A model generated the notes under the pieces. That model was not told the DNA's origin. It made no database searches and worked only from the letters and a program-made list of their open reading frames with translations. Below are positions 34,281-59,441 of a stretch of 64,000 nucleotides of DNA, in pieces. Position numbers and translations under genes: made by a program. Source of the DNA: Quillaja saponaria (taxonomy: Eukaryota; Streptophyta; Magnoliopsida; Fabales; Quillajaceae); NCBI GenBank assembly GCA_029379385.1, contig CM055611.1:10292001-10356000 (forward strand), read 5' to 3'. Numbering within the stretch: the stretch's first letter is position 1; every line of letters starts with the position of its first letter.

Positions 34281-36330
34281 ATTCAGTCTTGGCGAATGGT
34301 AATTCTGTGGGATATTTTAAGCTTTCTAAAGGTCTTTCGGCAAGGGGATCCTTTGTCACCTATATTGTTCATTCTTGCCTCAGAGGTTTTAAGTCGCGGT
34401 CTTCATGGAGTCAAGTACAGTTGATTATTATTTCCATCACTCTGGCACTCTAAAATTTCACATCTTTCTTTTACTGATGACATAATTATATTTTCAACTG
34501 GAAAGAAACATTTGTGTGTTGGTCTTATGTTGTTTTTGGAAGCATATGAGTCAATTTCAGGACAATTAGTGAATAGGCAAAAGGGTTGCTTTTTAATAGG
34601 AGCTAAGGCATCCTCTCAATGACTAGGGATTATTAAGAAGACTACGTGGTTTACCTATCAGAATTTTCTGGTGACTTATTTAGATTGCCCTTTGTTTGTT
34701 AGATGTAAGAAAGTGGCTCTCTTTTCCAACATGTTTGCAAAGATTTAATTAAGAATCTCTTCCTTGTCCTCCAAGTTTCTCTCTCAAGTAGAAGGTTAGT
34801 CTTAATAAAGTATGTACTTAACTCTATCCCTTTGTATCTCTTGAGTACCTTAGACCCTCCAAAGGCTGTTATTGCTAAATGGAGTATGTATTGGCTAACT
34901 GTTTTTAGGGAGCAGAAGAAGAGCATAGAAAGTTCCACTAGTGTTCTTGGCGAAACATTTGTCGTCCTACTTAGGAAGGAGGCCTTAGTATTCGTTTGTT
35001 GTATGATATGTCTCTGGCCTTTTCAATGAAGTTGTGGTTCAATTTTCGAAAAAGTCAGTCTTTATGGTCTCGCTTTCTATTGGCTAAATATTGTAATAGA
35101 GTACATCTTATGATTGCTTCTCTTTCTTATTTTTCTCCTATGTGGAGAAGGTTACTAGCTTGTCGTTATCATGTTGAATCTCATTTACGTTGGAATGTGG
35201 GCAAGGGGCTCATATGTTTTGGGTATGATACATTATGTGGCCTTAGGCTAATTTATTTACTCATTGATACAATCCCATGTTAGCTTGTGAAATTGAAATT
35301 AAGTGATTTTTGGCATCTTATAGGGACAAACAATTAATTTCGGGTTAATATGTCAAAGAGTGTTAGAGTAACATTTTTATGGTGATAATGATGATGTTTT
35401 AATTTGGACCTAAGATAAAGCAGGTTTGTTTACTGTTTTGTCCGCTTGGAATGTGACTCGACAATCTAATGCTTTGCTACCTTTTCTTGGTGTCCCCTTC
35501 TCCCAGTTAAAGTTTCAATTTTCTTTTGGAAGTTATGGCTAGGGTTTTTTGCTTTAGATAGCAATATGGCTACATTCAATATTTCAGTTGGTCTCTTAGT
35601 GTAGATATTGTTCTAGTCCTAATGTGGAAACTAGACACCATTTATTCATTTCCTTTCAAGTTGCTATGTTAAATTGAATGATGATAGGTGTTCCCGTGGT
35701 AACCCATAGAAGGTGGCTGTAAGAGGTATTGTTCGATCTTCACCTAGTGAGATGCTTTTTGCTTTTGGAATTTATTTGGGGGAACTTACTAATATGGTGG
35801 CCTAAATTGAGACTATGTTTTAAGGTTTAAAAGCTTGTGCTTCACAGGGCTTAGTCAACATTATTGTTAACAGTGATTCATTAACTCTCGTGCATTATGT
35901 CTCTAAAAGGACTAATCCTATTTGGAAACTCTATGAGAAATTCCGAGAGTTATTGCAATTGATTCAGGATCTTAATATAACAATCTCTAATTGCTATAAA
36001 GAGACTAATGTTGTTGCTGATGGTATTGTAAATGAAACCTGTGACAGGAAAACAAGTTTTACTTGGGCTTCTATTGATAGTTTTCCTATACAACTCTGTG
36101 GGTTGTTTACTTTGGATAAGGAGCAAGTTCCTTATATTCGGGTTGTTTCCAATTCTTAGTTTTAGCTTGAATTTTAGTTTTCTCGTAATGGGATAATATC
36201 CCAAATTTATGGTTTCTTGAAGTCTTGTAAGTTGTTGGTTTAAATTAGACTCTGACCAATGTTTGTTTACTTTTAAAATTAATAAACTTTCGAGGATTGA
36301 CCCAGGTCCTAATTAAGTTTGGGTTAAAAA
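34275..36330 (+). mobile_element. LINE 3' half, truncated by the duplication junction
   Basis: This is the copy of 12434-14800. Its RT active site reads FTDDIIIF near 34479-34500, so both aspartates are kept here, unlike copy 1 (FAND). The end (35660-36159) carries a more complete RNase H-like region: SRGNP, then FGIYLGELTNMVA, a GLKACASQGLVNIIVNSDSL segment and KETNVVADGIVNE. Stops and frameshifts remain. About 390 bp between RT and RNase H is missing. Confidence 0.85.
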
Positions 36331-37790
36331 AAAAAATCTACATTTCAATTTATTTTAAATGAAAATTTCTATTTGGAATGAAAACTACACTTAGGATTAG
36401 TACATATGAATGATTTTTACGGAATTGGAATAAGACAAGGAATGAGAATCGAATGCAGTGGAATAGAATGATCTTTTCATTCTATTGTTTGGTAGCGTCA
36501 ATGAGGAATAACATTTCGTTTCATTTATTTATTTATTTTCTATGCAGTTTTAGACATGAAATAATACAAAAATGAAAAAAATATCCATCAATAGATAAAG
36601 TAATAAAATATAACATAATTTATAAAATATATATATTTCTTAGTTTTTAATTAATTTTTTTAAAACAATTGATATTATTTATTTATTATTAATTAATTAT
36701 TTTTACTTATATTTTATTATTTCTTATTTTTATTATTTATTAGTATTAATATTTTAGTTTAAAATTACTTAAGTAATTTATTTATTTAAAATTATTATTT
36801 ACTTAGAATTATATTATTTACTATGATAAGAAGTGTATTTTTTATCATTTGACTAAAATAAATTGATTTATTATTATTTTTAGATATAATTTTTTTAATA
36901 TTTTATATAATTTTATATTATTAAATGTGATATGAAATGTATTTTTGTCATTTGACTATATTACAAATATTTATTATTTAATAAATTAATTTATAATATT
37001 ATTATTTTATTAATATTCAACTTTTTATTTAAGTATTTATTTAATGTGATAGAATTTTTTTTTTGTCATTTAACTGAAACTAAATTGATTCTATAGAAGT
37101 AGGAATGAGTAGTCGCCTTAGATGGGTTTAAGGATTTCTACTTTTATGAAGTAAAATAGCCAGAATAGAATGAGTATTCTAAGGCTAAAACATACCAAAC
37201 AAAATAATGTTCATTTCATAGAATCGTGTATGGAAGGAAATGATTATTCTTGCATATCAAACTAGCTAAAATTCAGTATAATTCTCTTAGTTGGAACAGA
37301 TGAATTTTTCATTGTAATTTAAGTATTTTTTTGATACTTTCCTTAAAATTTTTAATTAAAACTAGCATTTAATCAACTAAAATTTAAAGACAATTATTAT
37401 TCTATGAACAAAAGATAAGTTGAGAGAAAAAAAACTTGTAGTTAATTAAATAAATATTTGAGATGATATGGTGGTGACTCTTTATAAATTTATCTAAATA
37501 AAAAATATATGTAATATTAAGGATAAAAATTTATTTCAAGTGGAAAAAATAATAATTGATCTCAAATAAATTTCACAAAATAAAATCAAACCTATTTTTT
37601 TAGTACGAAATTCATAATTGAATAAATATAAATTTCAAATAAACTCCATAAAATAAAATTTAACTTTTTTAATTAGTACGGAATTCATAATTAAATAAAA
37701 TATAAATAAAATATATTTAAAATTTATTCTGTTTCAAAGATAAAAAACATAGAATTTATATCAAACGAAGTGAATTCTATAATTTTTTTT
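36331..37790. repeat. AT-rich MITE-like repeat upstream of uS2m copy 2
   Basis: This is the counterpart of 14801-16340, with the same facing TTTGGTA/TACCAAA arms (near 36486 and 37193) and long AT-only stretches between. No gene is seen. Confidence 0.5.
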
Positions 37791-37917
37791 AGATGTACCA
37801 ACCATATTGTTTGGATGGTCCGGTTCCGAGCACAACCCCCAAGAGTTTCCACAGTTTCTTAACTAGGAGCCTGCGGGCCTATGTAGTTACATAGAACGAC
37901 CCGGAGTGATAGAAGTT

Positions 37918-37925
37918 AAACCCTA
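37918..37925 (+). promoter_or_regulatory. Telo-box (AAACCCTA) in the uS2m copy 2 promoter
   Basis: The octamer lies 131 bp before the start codon, the same spacing as in copy 1. Flanking bases GGAGTGATAGAAGTT are also identical. Confidence 0.5.
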
Positions 37926-37952
37926 TTAGCAGAAACTCTTGACAAAAATAAA

Positions 37953-37988
37953 ATGGAAATGAACACACGGTGGCTCCCACGTTCCTAA
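37953..37988 (+). CDS. Possible uORF in the uS2m copy 2 leader
   Basis: Eleven codons (MEMNTRWLPRS), at the same distance from the main start as in copy 1. The frame and stop are kept; only residue 2 differs. Confidence 0.3.
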   Translation: MEMNTRWLPRS

Positions 37989-38055
37989 TACCTTCAGCCA
38001 TCTTCAGGTCGCCGCCGTCTTCTCGTTCCCAGTTAGTCATCTTTGTTCCGAGAGA

Positions 38056-38709
38056 ATGACCATTCATTCAATCGTGATTCAGAAGCTTCTGAGCACTAAT
38101 GCTCAATTGGGCCGCAGAGTCGCAGCCCACCATTTCAAAATCTATACCTATGGCTTCCGCAACGGGATGGCCATCATTGACTCCGACAAAACGCTAATAT
38201 GTATGCGTAATGCCTGCAATTTCATTGGTTCCCTCGCCCGCGAAAACGGTCGGTTTATGTTCATCAATACCAACCCTCTGTTCGACGAGATATTCGAGCA
38301 AATGACTAAGAAGATTGGCTGCTATAGCCCCAGTGCTAATGCCCTTTGGCGGACTGGTGGGTTCTTGACAAACAGTGGTAGCCCCAAGAAATTTCGGTCA
38401 CGGAACAAGAAGCTTAGTTTTGGTCCTGCTCAGCCGCCTGATTGTGTTGTTATTATGGACACTGAGAGGAAGTCTTCGGTCATTAAAGAGGCTGATAAGT
38501 TGCAAATTCCAATTGTAGCTTTGGTGGATTCCAGTATGCCATTGGATTATTACAAACGGATAGCATATCCTGTTCCTGCTAATGATTCTGTACAATTTGT
38601 GTATTTGTTTTGTAATTTGATTACCAAAACATTCATGCTGGAGCAGAAGAAGTTGGCAGCTACAGAAAATGAACCTAAGATTCAAGCCCGGTATGATGCT
38701 TCATTGTGA
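38056..38709 (+). CDS. RPS2: Mitochondrial ribosomal protein uS2m, copy 2
   Basis: This is a single-exon, 217-residue uS2 family protein, the second intact copy of the nuclear gene for the mitochondrial small-subunit protein. By eye I count 11 base differences from copy 1 over 654 bases: 8 silent and 3 changing residues 12, 64 and 75. The core segments (KKIGCYSP, QPPDCVVIMDTE, VPANDSVQFVYLFCNLI) are identical. The bias to silent change suggests that both copies have been kept under selection. Promoter and leader are duplicated as well, so both copies are candidates for expression. The UGP-like frame starts 103 bp downstream. Confidence 0.95.
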   Translation: MTIHSIVIQKLLSTNAQLGRRVAAHHFKIYTYGFRNGMAIIDSDKTLICMRNACNFIGSLARENGRFMFINTNPLFDEIFEQMTKKIGCYSPSANALWRTGGFLTNSGSPKKFRSRNKKLSFGPAQPPDCVVIMDTERKSSVIKEADKLQIPIVALVDSSMPLDYYKRIAYPVPANDSVQFVYLFCNLITKTFMLEQKKLAATENEPKIQARYDASL

Positions 38710-38812
38710 TTGCTTTACTACTGTATTTGTTTTTGTTTTTTTTGGTTGTTGTTTAGGAAGTAATAATGACCTATTGACTTACAACTGATAAATTACTGGT
38801 TCAAGAGAGGAG

Positions 38813-52659
<13,847 letters not shown>

Positions 52660-54628
52660 AAATGTGCATGGGTTGCAGGAGCTGAAATGAAGCTGTGAAG
52701 GATCATTACAAGTGAATAATTGGAGGAATAGTTTCATTTAATCTTTAATTAATGCCATTGACCGATGTTGTACCTCGGACATACAAGTGCTTGCTTCATT
52801 TACTTCCACTGAGAAAAGAAGCCAGTGATCCACCCATAAGCTTCATGTTTACTGGCAATAAATGGTTGCAAAACTTGGTATTTGCGCATGCAATATTCTC
52901 TTGAGCAGCTTCATCGGAGTAAAACAGATTTGAAATCAATCTCTTGGATTCTTTGAGTGCGTGTTGTAATTTATGGACAGAGCTTGAGCTCACTGCCGAG
53001 CCAAGGAGTTAGAATAGCACTAGTTTTCCTGATCAGTGGGATTATTGAAATTTACCTGAATCAAGCTCAAAATTAGTGGACAACCAGGTTACAAAATGGA
53101 AGCATTTTGCCTGATTAAAGGAATTGTTTTCGACTGTTTAATGTGCACACTAGGAAGTAGGAAATGTGAAGTTAAGGTATTTCAGAGCATCATGCATTTT
53201 CTTGTTCCCTGGACCCGATACACCCAACCTTATCGAATCAAATCAACCTGATAAAATTGATCTAATTCGATTAGGTTGGGTTAATAACTGCTTGGATTGA
53301 ATTGATTCAGTTTCATCTACTTATTTTGTCCTGCCTGAGTTTAAAAATTTGAAGATTAATTATCTTATCACACCCGAAACGATCCATTAGATTTTATGCG
53401 TATTATTATTATTATTTTAAGTATACCCATAAAATCCTAAACATTTCTTAACCTATTCAGTTCAACACATATCAACTACAGTATTACAGTATTCAAATAA
53501 TTATAGTCTTGATTGCTTCCTATTATTCAGTATCAGTGAATTTTTATTCTGATTAGGAATGATGTTCCACTATTGTTTCCTGTTCCCTTTAAAGAGTATT
53601 TGTAAATTTAGAATTATTTAAAACATGTTTGAATGTTTGAGATTTAGTATTTATCAAATTTCTTATGTCATGTTACATATTGATTATATTCTTTAAGTAA
53701 ACGGACTTAATCTGATAATCCCAAATCAATTAAATTCAAGATTCATGAATTGAATTGGACTAGTTTTCAAGCTGATCGTTTGGTTTGAAAGTTTACTCAT
53801 TGGCAATACTCTTTACTTTTAATAAAAGTCGTGATACCTGCAAATACATGGGCATATAGGTCGCTTGCTGTAAGTGTGAGTGATGGTTTAAAAGTTTATA
53901 CATGTGCTAACTTCTCCTATCTTATTATGCTCCTTTGGATGTGGTAGCCTAATCCAAAAATTCATCAAAAGATGGAGGCTGTTTAAAATCCCTTCAAAAC
54001 CAAGATTTTGAGAGATTTTTCAATTACAATCACACATTTTAGAGCTTCAAAAGGCATTAATTGGACATATGCTGTCACTTAATTTCAGTAAGTGGTTATT
54101 GTAACACATCCGTTTGGTTTCTTTCTATTTCAATTGTTAGTAAGTTTGGTTGTCGTAGTCTGTATTGTTGTTCAACTGCTGTTGACATGACGCTAATACT
54201 GATAAGTAGTTGCTATTATTATTGCGAAGGTTTAACAATAAACATTAGTGTTACTAATTTTAGTGAGAATTATGTTCGTCACTAATTTAATCGAAGAACA
54301 CTTCTATAACTACTATGTTTCTAATGTGTAGCTAATTATAGAGCGAAAATATTTTTTTGGGAAGTATATTATCATAAAAATCTGTCACAATTTACCTGTT
54401 TTTCTTGTACAGGGAGAAAAAAAATAGAGAAATTACAGCAGTGGACCTAATAGTATGAGCCCAACTCATACTGGCATAATTTAATTCAACCTCAACTTGA
54501 CAATGAAGTAGCAATCCAAATAGAAATCGACATTCCTTCTCCCTGTCAGAGCATTATGATTACACCCAAAATGAGAAAGACCTTAATGATCTTTGTAACT
54601 CGTAGACATAAGAAGAAATGTGGAGATA
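52660..54628. other. Intergenic DNA downstream of UGP-like copy 2
   Basis: No gene is seen. It mirrors 24954-27049 but lacks the T-run segment. The foldback at 53222-53281 (ACCCAACCTTATCG with CGATTAGGTTGGGT) is the counterpart of 25512-25571, with a less perfect stem. Confidence 0.5.
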
Positions 54629-56579
54629 CACTACAAGAAATTGTATTATCAGGGATAACCAAATATTGTCACTGATAGTCACTTTCCTGTTGCTGATAGG
54701 TGGACGAAGATGTGGTAGTTGCGAAACTATTATCTGCGACAGTCGGACAAATAAATATCAATGATAGCATATCTAAGTCTCCCAGTCTGGAAGACTGATA
54801 CACATGATTATTGCCAATAGTCTATAGAATAATCAATGAGAAAAACCCTTACGAAAATAGTAGATAACATTAAAATTTAAAAGTTATCAGAGTGTCTGCA
54901 TATCATTGTCACTAATAATAATAAGACTGTCGAATATAACTCCTTCAATTTGTCTTGTTTTTTCATAAAGTTCTACTTTTAAAATTATTAAATAATAAAT
55001 CTAAATTCTCAATTCAACTATAAGAATATTGTATTACTAAAAATTTATTATTCTACGTATATAACTCATCCAACAAATTCAAGAAACACACTTTAACGCA
55101 TACAACTCACCATTGATCCAAATAAGAATTTGTCTCTTCCTCCAAATCTTATTCGTCCATGAAACTGTGCCGATACCCCTTCGTCAAACATATCCATATT
55201 TTACGATTTATCCCTCGAAATCTAATTTCCAAAGTTTATAACTAGTAATATAGTTAATTAAATAATAATATTAATTAAGAACTTAAATTATACTAGCTTT
55301 CTTTTGGATCTTGTTTCAACATATTGTGCCCATCTCGTGAATGCGGTAGAAAACCTCCATCCGGCTAGATTTTTTACCCATCTTTTCTCATATCTAAAAA
55401 AACAATAATAATTATCTTAAATAAATAAACAAGAAAGTATCAAAAATTTATTACAAGAGTAAGTTTCTTTATCAGTTACTCCTCATGCACAAGTGCATTA
55501 ACAGAGTTTCTTTGTTACTACTAAACATAATTTGAATTGAAGTATTAAATTACAACATTGAACATAACTAACCATTGGATCCTAATAACAAAGTTGCTTG
55601 CCCTTTATTGGATATTGGGAATAGGTCGGCAAAGGACAGGGATGATGATTCTTAACCAATACATCAGTAGTAGTAGACTCCATATTGTGTCAACAGAATG
55701 CTCTACGATATAGAAGAGAACTGGTTAAAAAAATAATGCACAAACATAAATGGCCAAACATAATTGAAGTTAAATCATTTACCTATCCCCCAACTATTTG
55801 TTGATGAGATATGGTCAGCCTTGCCATTGCAAGGAGGAGATAGCTTATTAGGGCTTTCTCATATTTCCTACAGCTGCATTCATCCATATCCCTTCTTGCT
55901 CGATATCGAATGTTGGAGTAGAAGTTGAAGGCTAGATTGCTGAAGCTACAAAAAAATTTACAAATTACATTACATGTTATCTTTTGAATCATAATTTCAT
56001 TCTAAACTACATTAAAAATAAAAGGCCATGTGTCAAAACAAATGTAGTAGTTGAATTCAATGGAATCATCTTATAAGTTACAAATTTTATACAATTTACA
56101 TCTTAATTTACAATTTGATAACACATTTCACTCTAAACTAACGAATCAATATAAACTTACATGTCGACATACGGTGAATGGAAAGTTGAAGCTGCTCAAA
56201 ATATACAAATTGTATCACAGATCCATTTCAGTCACATTTTTTTTCTAAATTACAACATAAATAGCAACTTACGTGTCGGAATAGATGGAAAAGCCGAAGT
56301 CAATTGCACTAAGATCGACAAAAAATTAATGAACCTTTTTAATGGGGGTACTCCGACTAAAGTTTTTGGATTTTCTGGGTAGATTTTGAGTTTTGGGTAG
56401 TTTGGTGATTCTCCAAAAGCCAAGGCATGTTACTGCCATCAGCAGGTTGGTTACACATCATCCTAGCGCGCGCATGGTAGCCTCTATTGTGCACCCAACA
56501 AGGTCTGTATGAGCCCCAATCCTGCTAATGCAACATGCCTCGAATGGCTAACATAAGACACTTTTGGGTCTTTTCGAGA
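54629..56579 (+). mobile_element. CACTA-type terminus and probable interior, copy 2
   Basis: CACTACAAGAAA at 54629-54640 matches the consensus end of plant CACTA transposons and is followed by clustered TGATAG-type subterminal motifs. The opposite end was not found. The stretch up to 56579 has no transposase frame; its right limit is uncertain. Confidence 0.45.
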
Positions 56580-57587
56580 GTAATGTAAGGACCGTTTTGC
56601 CCCAATTTTTCAACAATTCCTTAACATATTTATTCACGTGGTATTGGATTAAAAGTATCATAAATTGGTTGTTTTGAATTTAAAACCCATTGTGCATCAA
56701 TGTTGATTAAAATTGTTGTTTTTGCAAATTGTATGCATTAATCACAATTTGTTGAACCAATTTTAATTGTTAAACTTTTGGATTGACTTGTTGATGGTTG
56801 GCACTTGATATGCTTAAAAAAAAAAAAAGTCTAGAATCCAAATTGTGATAAAAATGCTGAATTAGTTTAGGTATGCAATTCAATTTAAAAAGGAGTTTTT
56901 AGATTGAAATTGCACTGTCCATGTTTAATTGGATTAGTATAAGAATTATGGCTCCCTTGGTTATGTGCATTAGGACCTTGAGATTGAATTTCTTTTAGTG
57001 GATGGCATTAGATTTGGACCTAGTTTCTGGTTGAATGTCAATTGATTATTATTTTTTGTTTATATTCTAAATAAGATGTCCTACCTTGCATTTGCTTTTA
57101 TTCCAAAAAGTGAACTTCTATTTCTCCCCTAATGTAAAAGCCCTTAGAAACTTACCAATTTTTTTTATTATTTATTGAATGTAAGGTAGCATTAGATATA
57201 GATAGTATTTACGGTTTCGAGGACTTAAGGAGTTCAAGAAAGCATGGTGGAACTCTTGGAGAATATGAAAACCCATGAATGCGTGAGATGCATTTACATA
57301 ATAATTACCTTAGTATTATTATGATGCATGGGATGATATGCTTCTTTTGATATGCATTGGATGTATGTCTTGCTTATGTATATGATGCATATTTTATATG
57401 TATTTGATACATGTGCTTGACGATGAGACCTCAAAAAGACTCCCGCTCTTATAATATGTTATTATGTTGAAACAGAAGTTTATTACAACCAAAGCCTTCC
57501 ATCATTGTGATTAAAATTATAAATTTTGTTGTTGTGTTACCCACAAGGTTTTCATGATGACAATGTTTGTATTCACCATATATTAAT

Positions 57588-57626
<39 letters not shown>

Positions 57627-58021
57627 GAGATAATTAGATGGTCTTGTTCTATTTCCCTTGCAAGTATCATATTACTTGTTTCACTTATACAAAATAATGG
57701 GTTTAGACATAGTATGCTTTGTTGCATTTCCTACAAGGTCATATTTCATCCAAAAGGCTAAAACATGATTGAAAGTAATATATGATATGAATGGGAATGA
57801 GGTGACCATCATGATGGGATCTTAATAGAATTTGGAAAATAGATTTTGATCCCTACTTAGGAGGCCTTCCAATGAGGTTTCTTGCTTTCTACTAATTGAG
57901 GGCACAAACCAATAGAATAGTGGGATGTACTATACTAATTAAAAACCAAATATTTATGGTGTTAATAACAAAACTTAAATGCAAATTAGTTACTTTGTAG
58001 ATGAGAAACCCACTTGCCTGC
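56580..58021 (+). other. Probable leader/LTR DNA before a copia gag relic, copy 2
   Basis: This is the counterpart of 28981-30383 with small indels, including a longer TA run at about 57591-57622. It is non-coding. Confidence 0.35.
57591..57622. repeat. (TA)n microsatellite expanded in unit 2
   Basis: The run is about 30 bases here, against a short mixed TATCTATATATAT at about 29993-30006 in unit 1. This shows slippage after duplication. Confidence 0.85.
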
Positions 58022-58945
58022 TTTATTGACTCAAACCAATTGACCGGCCTTAACTATGCTGATTGTCTAAGGAACTTAAGGATTATCATAACATTTGAAA
58101 AGAAAGATTACATTATTGATAAAAGAAAAATCTAAATAAAAGGTCAGGGAAGATGCTAGTGAGGAAGACAAAACTGCTTATGAGAAGTGGCTTAAGGATG
58201 ACACTATTGGGAAGTTCTGGATATTGGTATCGATTAACAAAGAGTTGCAAAAGCAACTTGAGAAAATGGAGGACTCGGCCACCATTGTACTCCACCTACA
58301 AGAGTTGTTTGGTAAACAAAGTCATGCCATGAGATATTTGATATTCAAAGAACTTTGCTACACTAGGATGTCTTAGAGAACACATATTAGAGATCCTGAA
58401 CTCAAGATGATTAGTCTCATTGAGGCTCTTCGCACCCTCAATGTATACATGAATTCAAATTTGAATGAAGATTTGTTCCTCTAATCATTTCCTAAATAAG
58501 TTCTCTCAATTTGTCGTGAACTATCACATGAACAATATTGGGTCATACCTTCTTGAGATAGTCAATTTATTGAGTACTGCAGAAAGCTCCATCGTGAAAC
58601 ATAAAAACCACATGATACTTGTTGGAAATAGTTCCAAATCCAAGGAAGGAAATTGTGGATCTAAGGAAAAGAGCAAGAAACCCATGAAGCATAGTGGGTT
58701 GTAAACAAGAGTGCCAAAGACAAGGGCAATTGGATTGTGAAGGGTGCTTGCCACAACTTTGGTAAGGAAGGATATTGGAAAGGGATTTCAAGATTTACCT
58801 CACAAGCCTCAAGGACAAACCGATTGAGAGTATTGCTACAAGAAAATGATAGTTTAATGAGGGAATGTGTTTGCCTTGCCATTCCCTCATTAAGGGAAAG
58901 CGAGGAAAACTATGCCTTGTCAAATCTTGCTTATGGTCAGGGATA
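58022..58945 (+). pseudogene. Copia-type gag relic, copy 2
   Basis: This is the counterpart of 30384-31330 and carries the same early stop after the DKRKI segment. FVVNYHMNNIGSYLLEIVNL (58510-58569) and a zinc-knuckle relic CHNFGKEGYWKGISR (from 58749) are readable. The second cysteine and the histidine of the CCHC motif are changed to F and Y. No pol follows. Confidence 0.75.
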
Positions 58946-59044
58946 GTCAAATCACCACTACCTAGCCAATAATTGGTGAGCCTCAAAAGGTCCTCACCTT
59001 GTCCTCACCATCTGAAGGATCCAATTTTCCCCTCACATCCTAAT

Positions 59045-59441
59045 AACTCTGTAAAATAGAGTTATTTCACTGCACTTTTGATTCCTAATTTGTGTTAAAT
59101 CCTAGAGTTTAAAGTTGGAATTCAATTAAATTTAGTGTTTTATCTAGCCTAGGTTGTATAGGAGTTTGTAGGGTTTTTTAATTTAATTAGGAGTAGTTTT
59201 TATTACTTTTGTGATATGATTTGTTTTTAAGTGTCTTTGCAATGTCCTAGTCAAAGACAAAAAGGAAAAGTATGAAGACCTGCACTGCATCATGAGGTAC
59301 ATTGGCGCCATGGTGCCTAAAAAGACAAAATTGCAAGGAATCAGATAGAGAGCCCTGCGTTGCAGCGCTAGACCAATGGATGCCGTGACATCCTAAATAG
59401 AGAAAATAAGAGAACAAGACAAAGAGCATTGTAGCATAGTG
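59045..59441 (+). mobile_element. Gypsy LTR-like fragment, copy 2
   Basis: This is the counterpart of 31430-31820. It is interrupted at 59442 by a TGTAACAAC block. It probably belongs to the same gypsy element as the LTR end and gag at 62430-64000; that link is inference from order and orientation. Confidence 0.4.
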
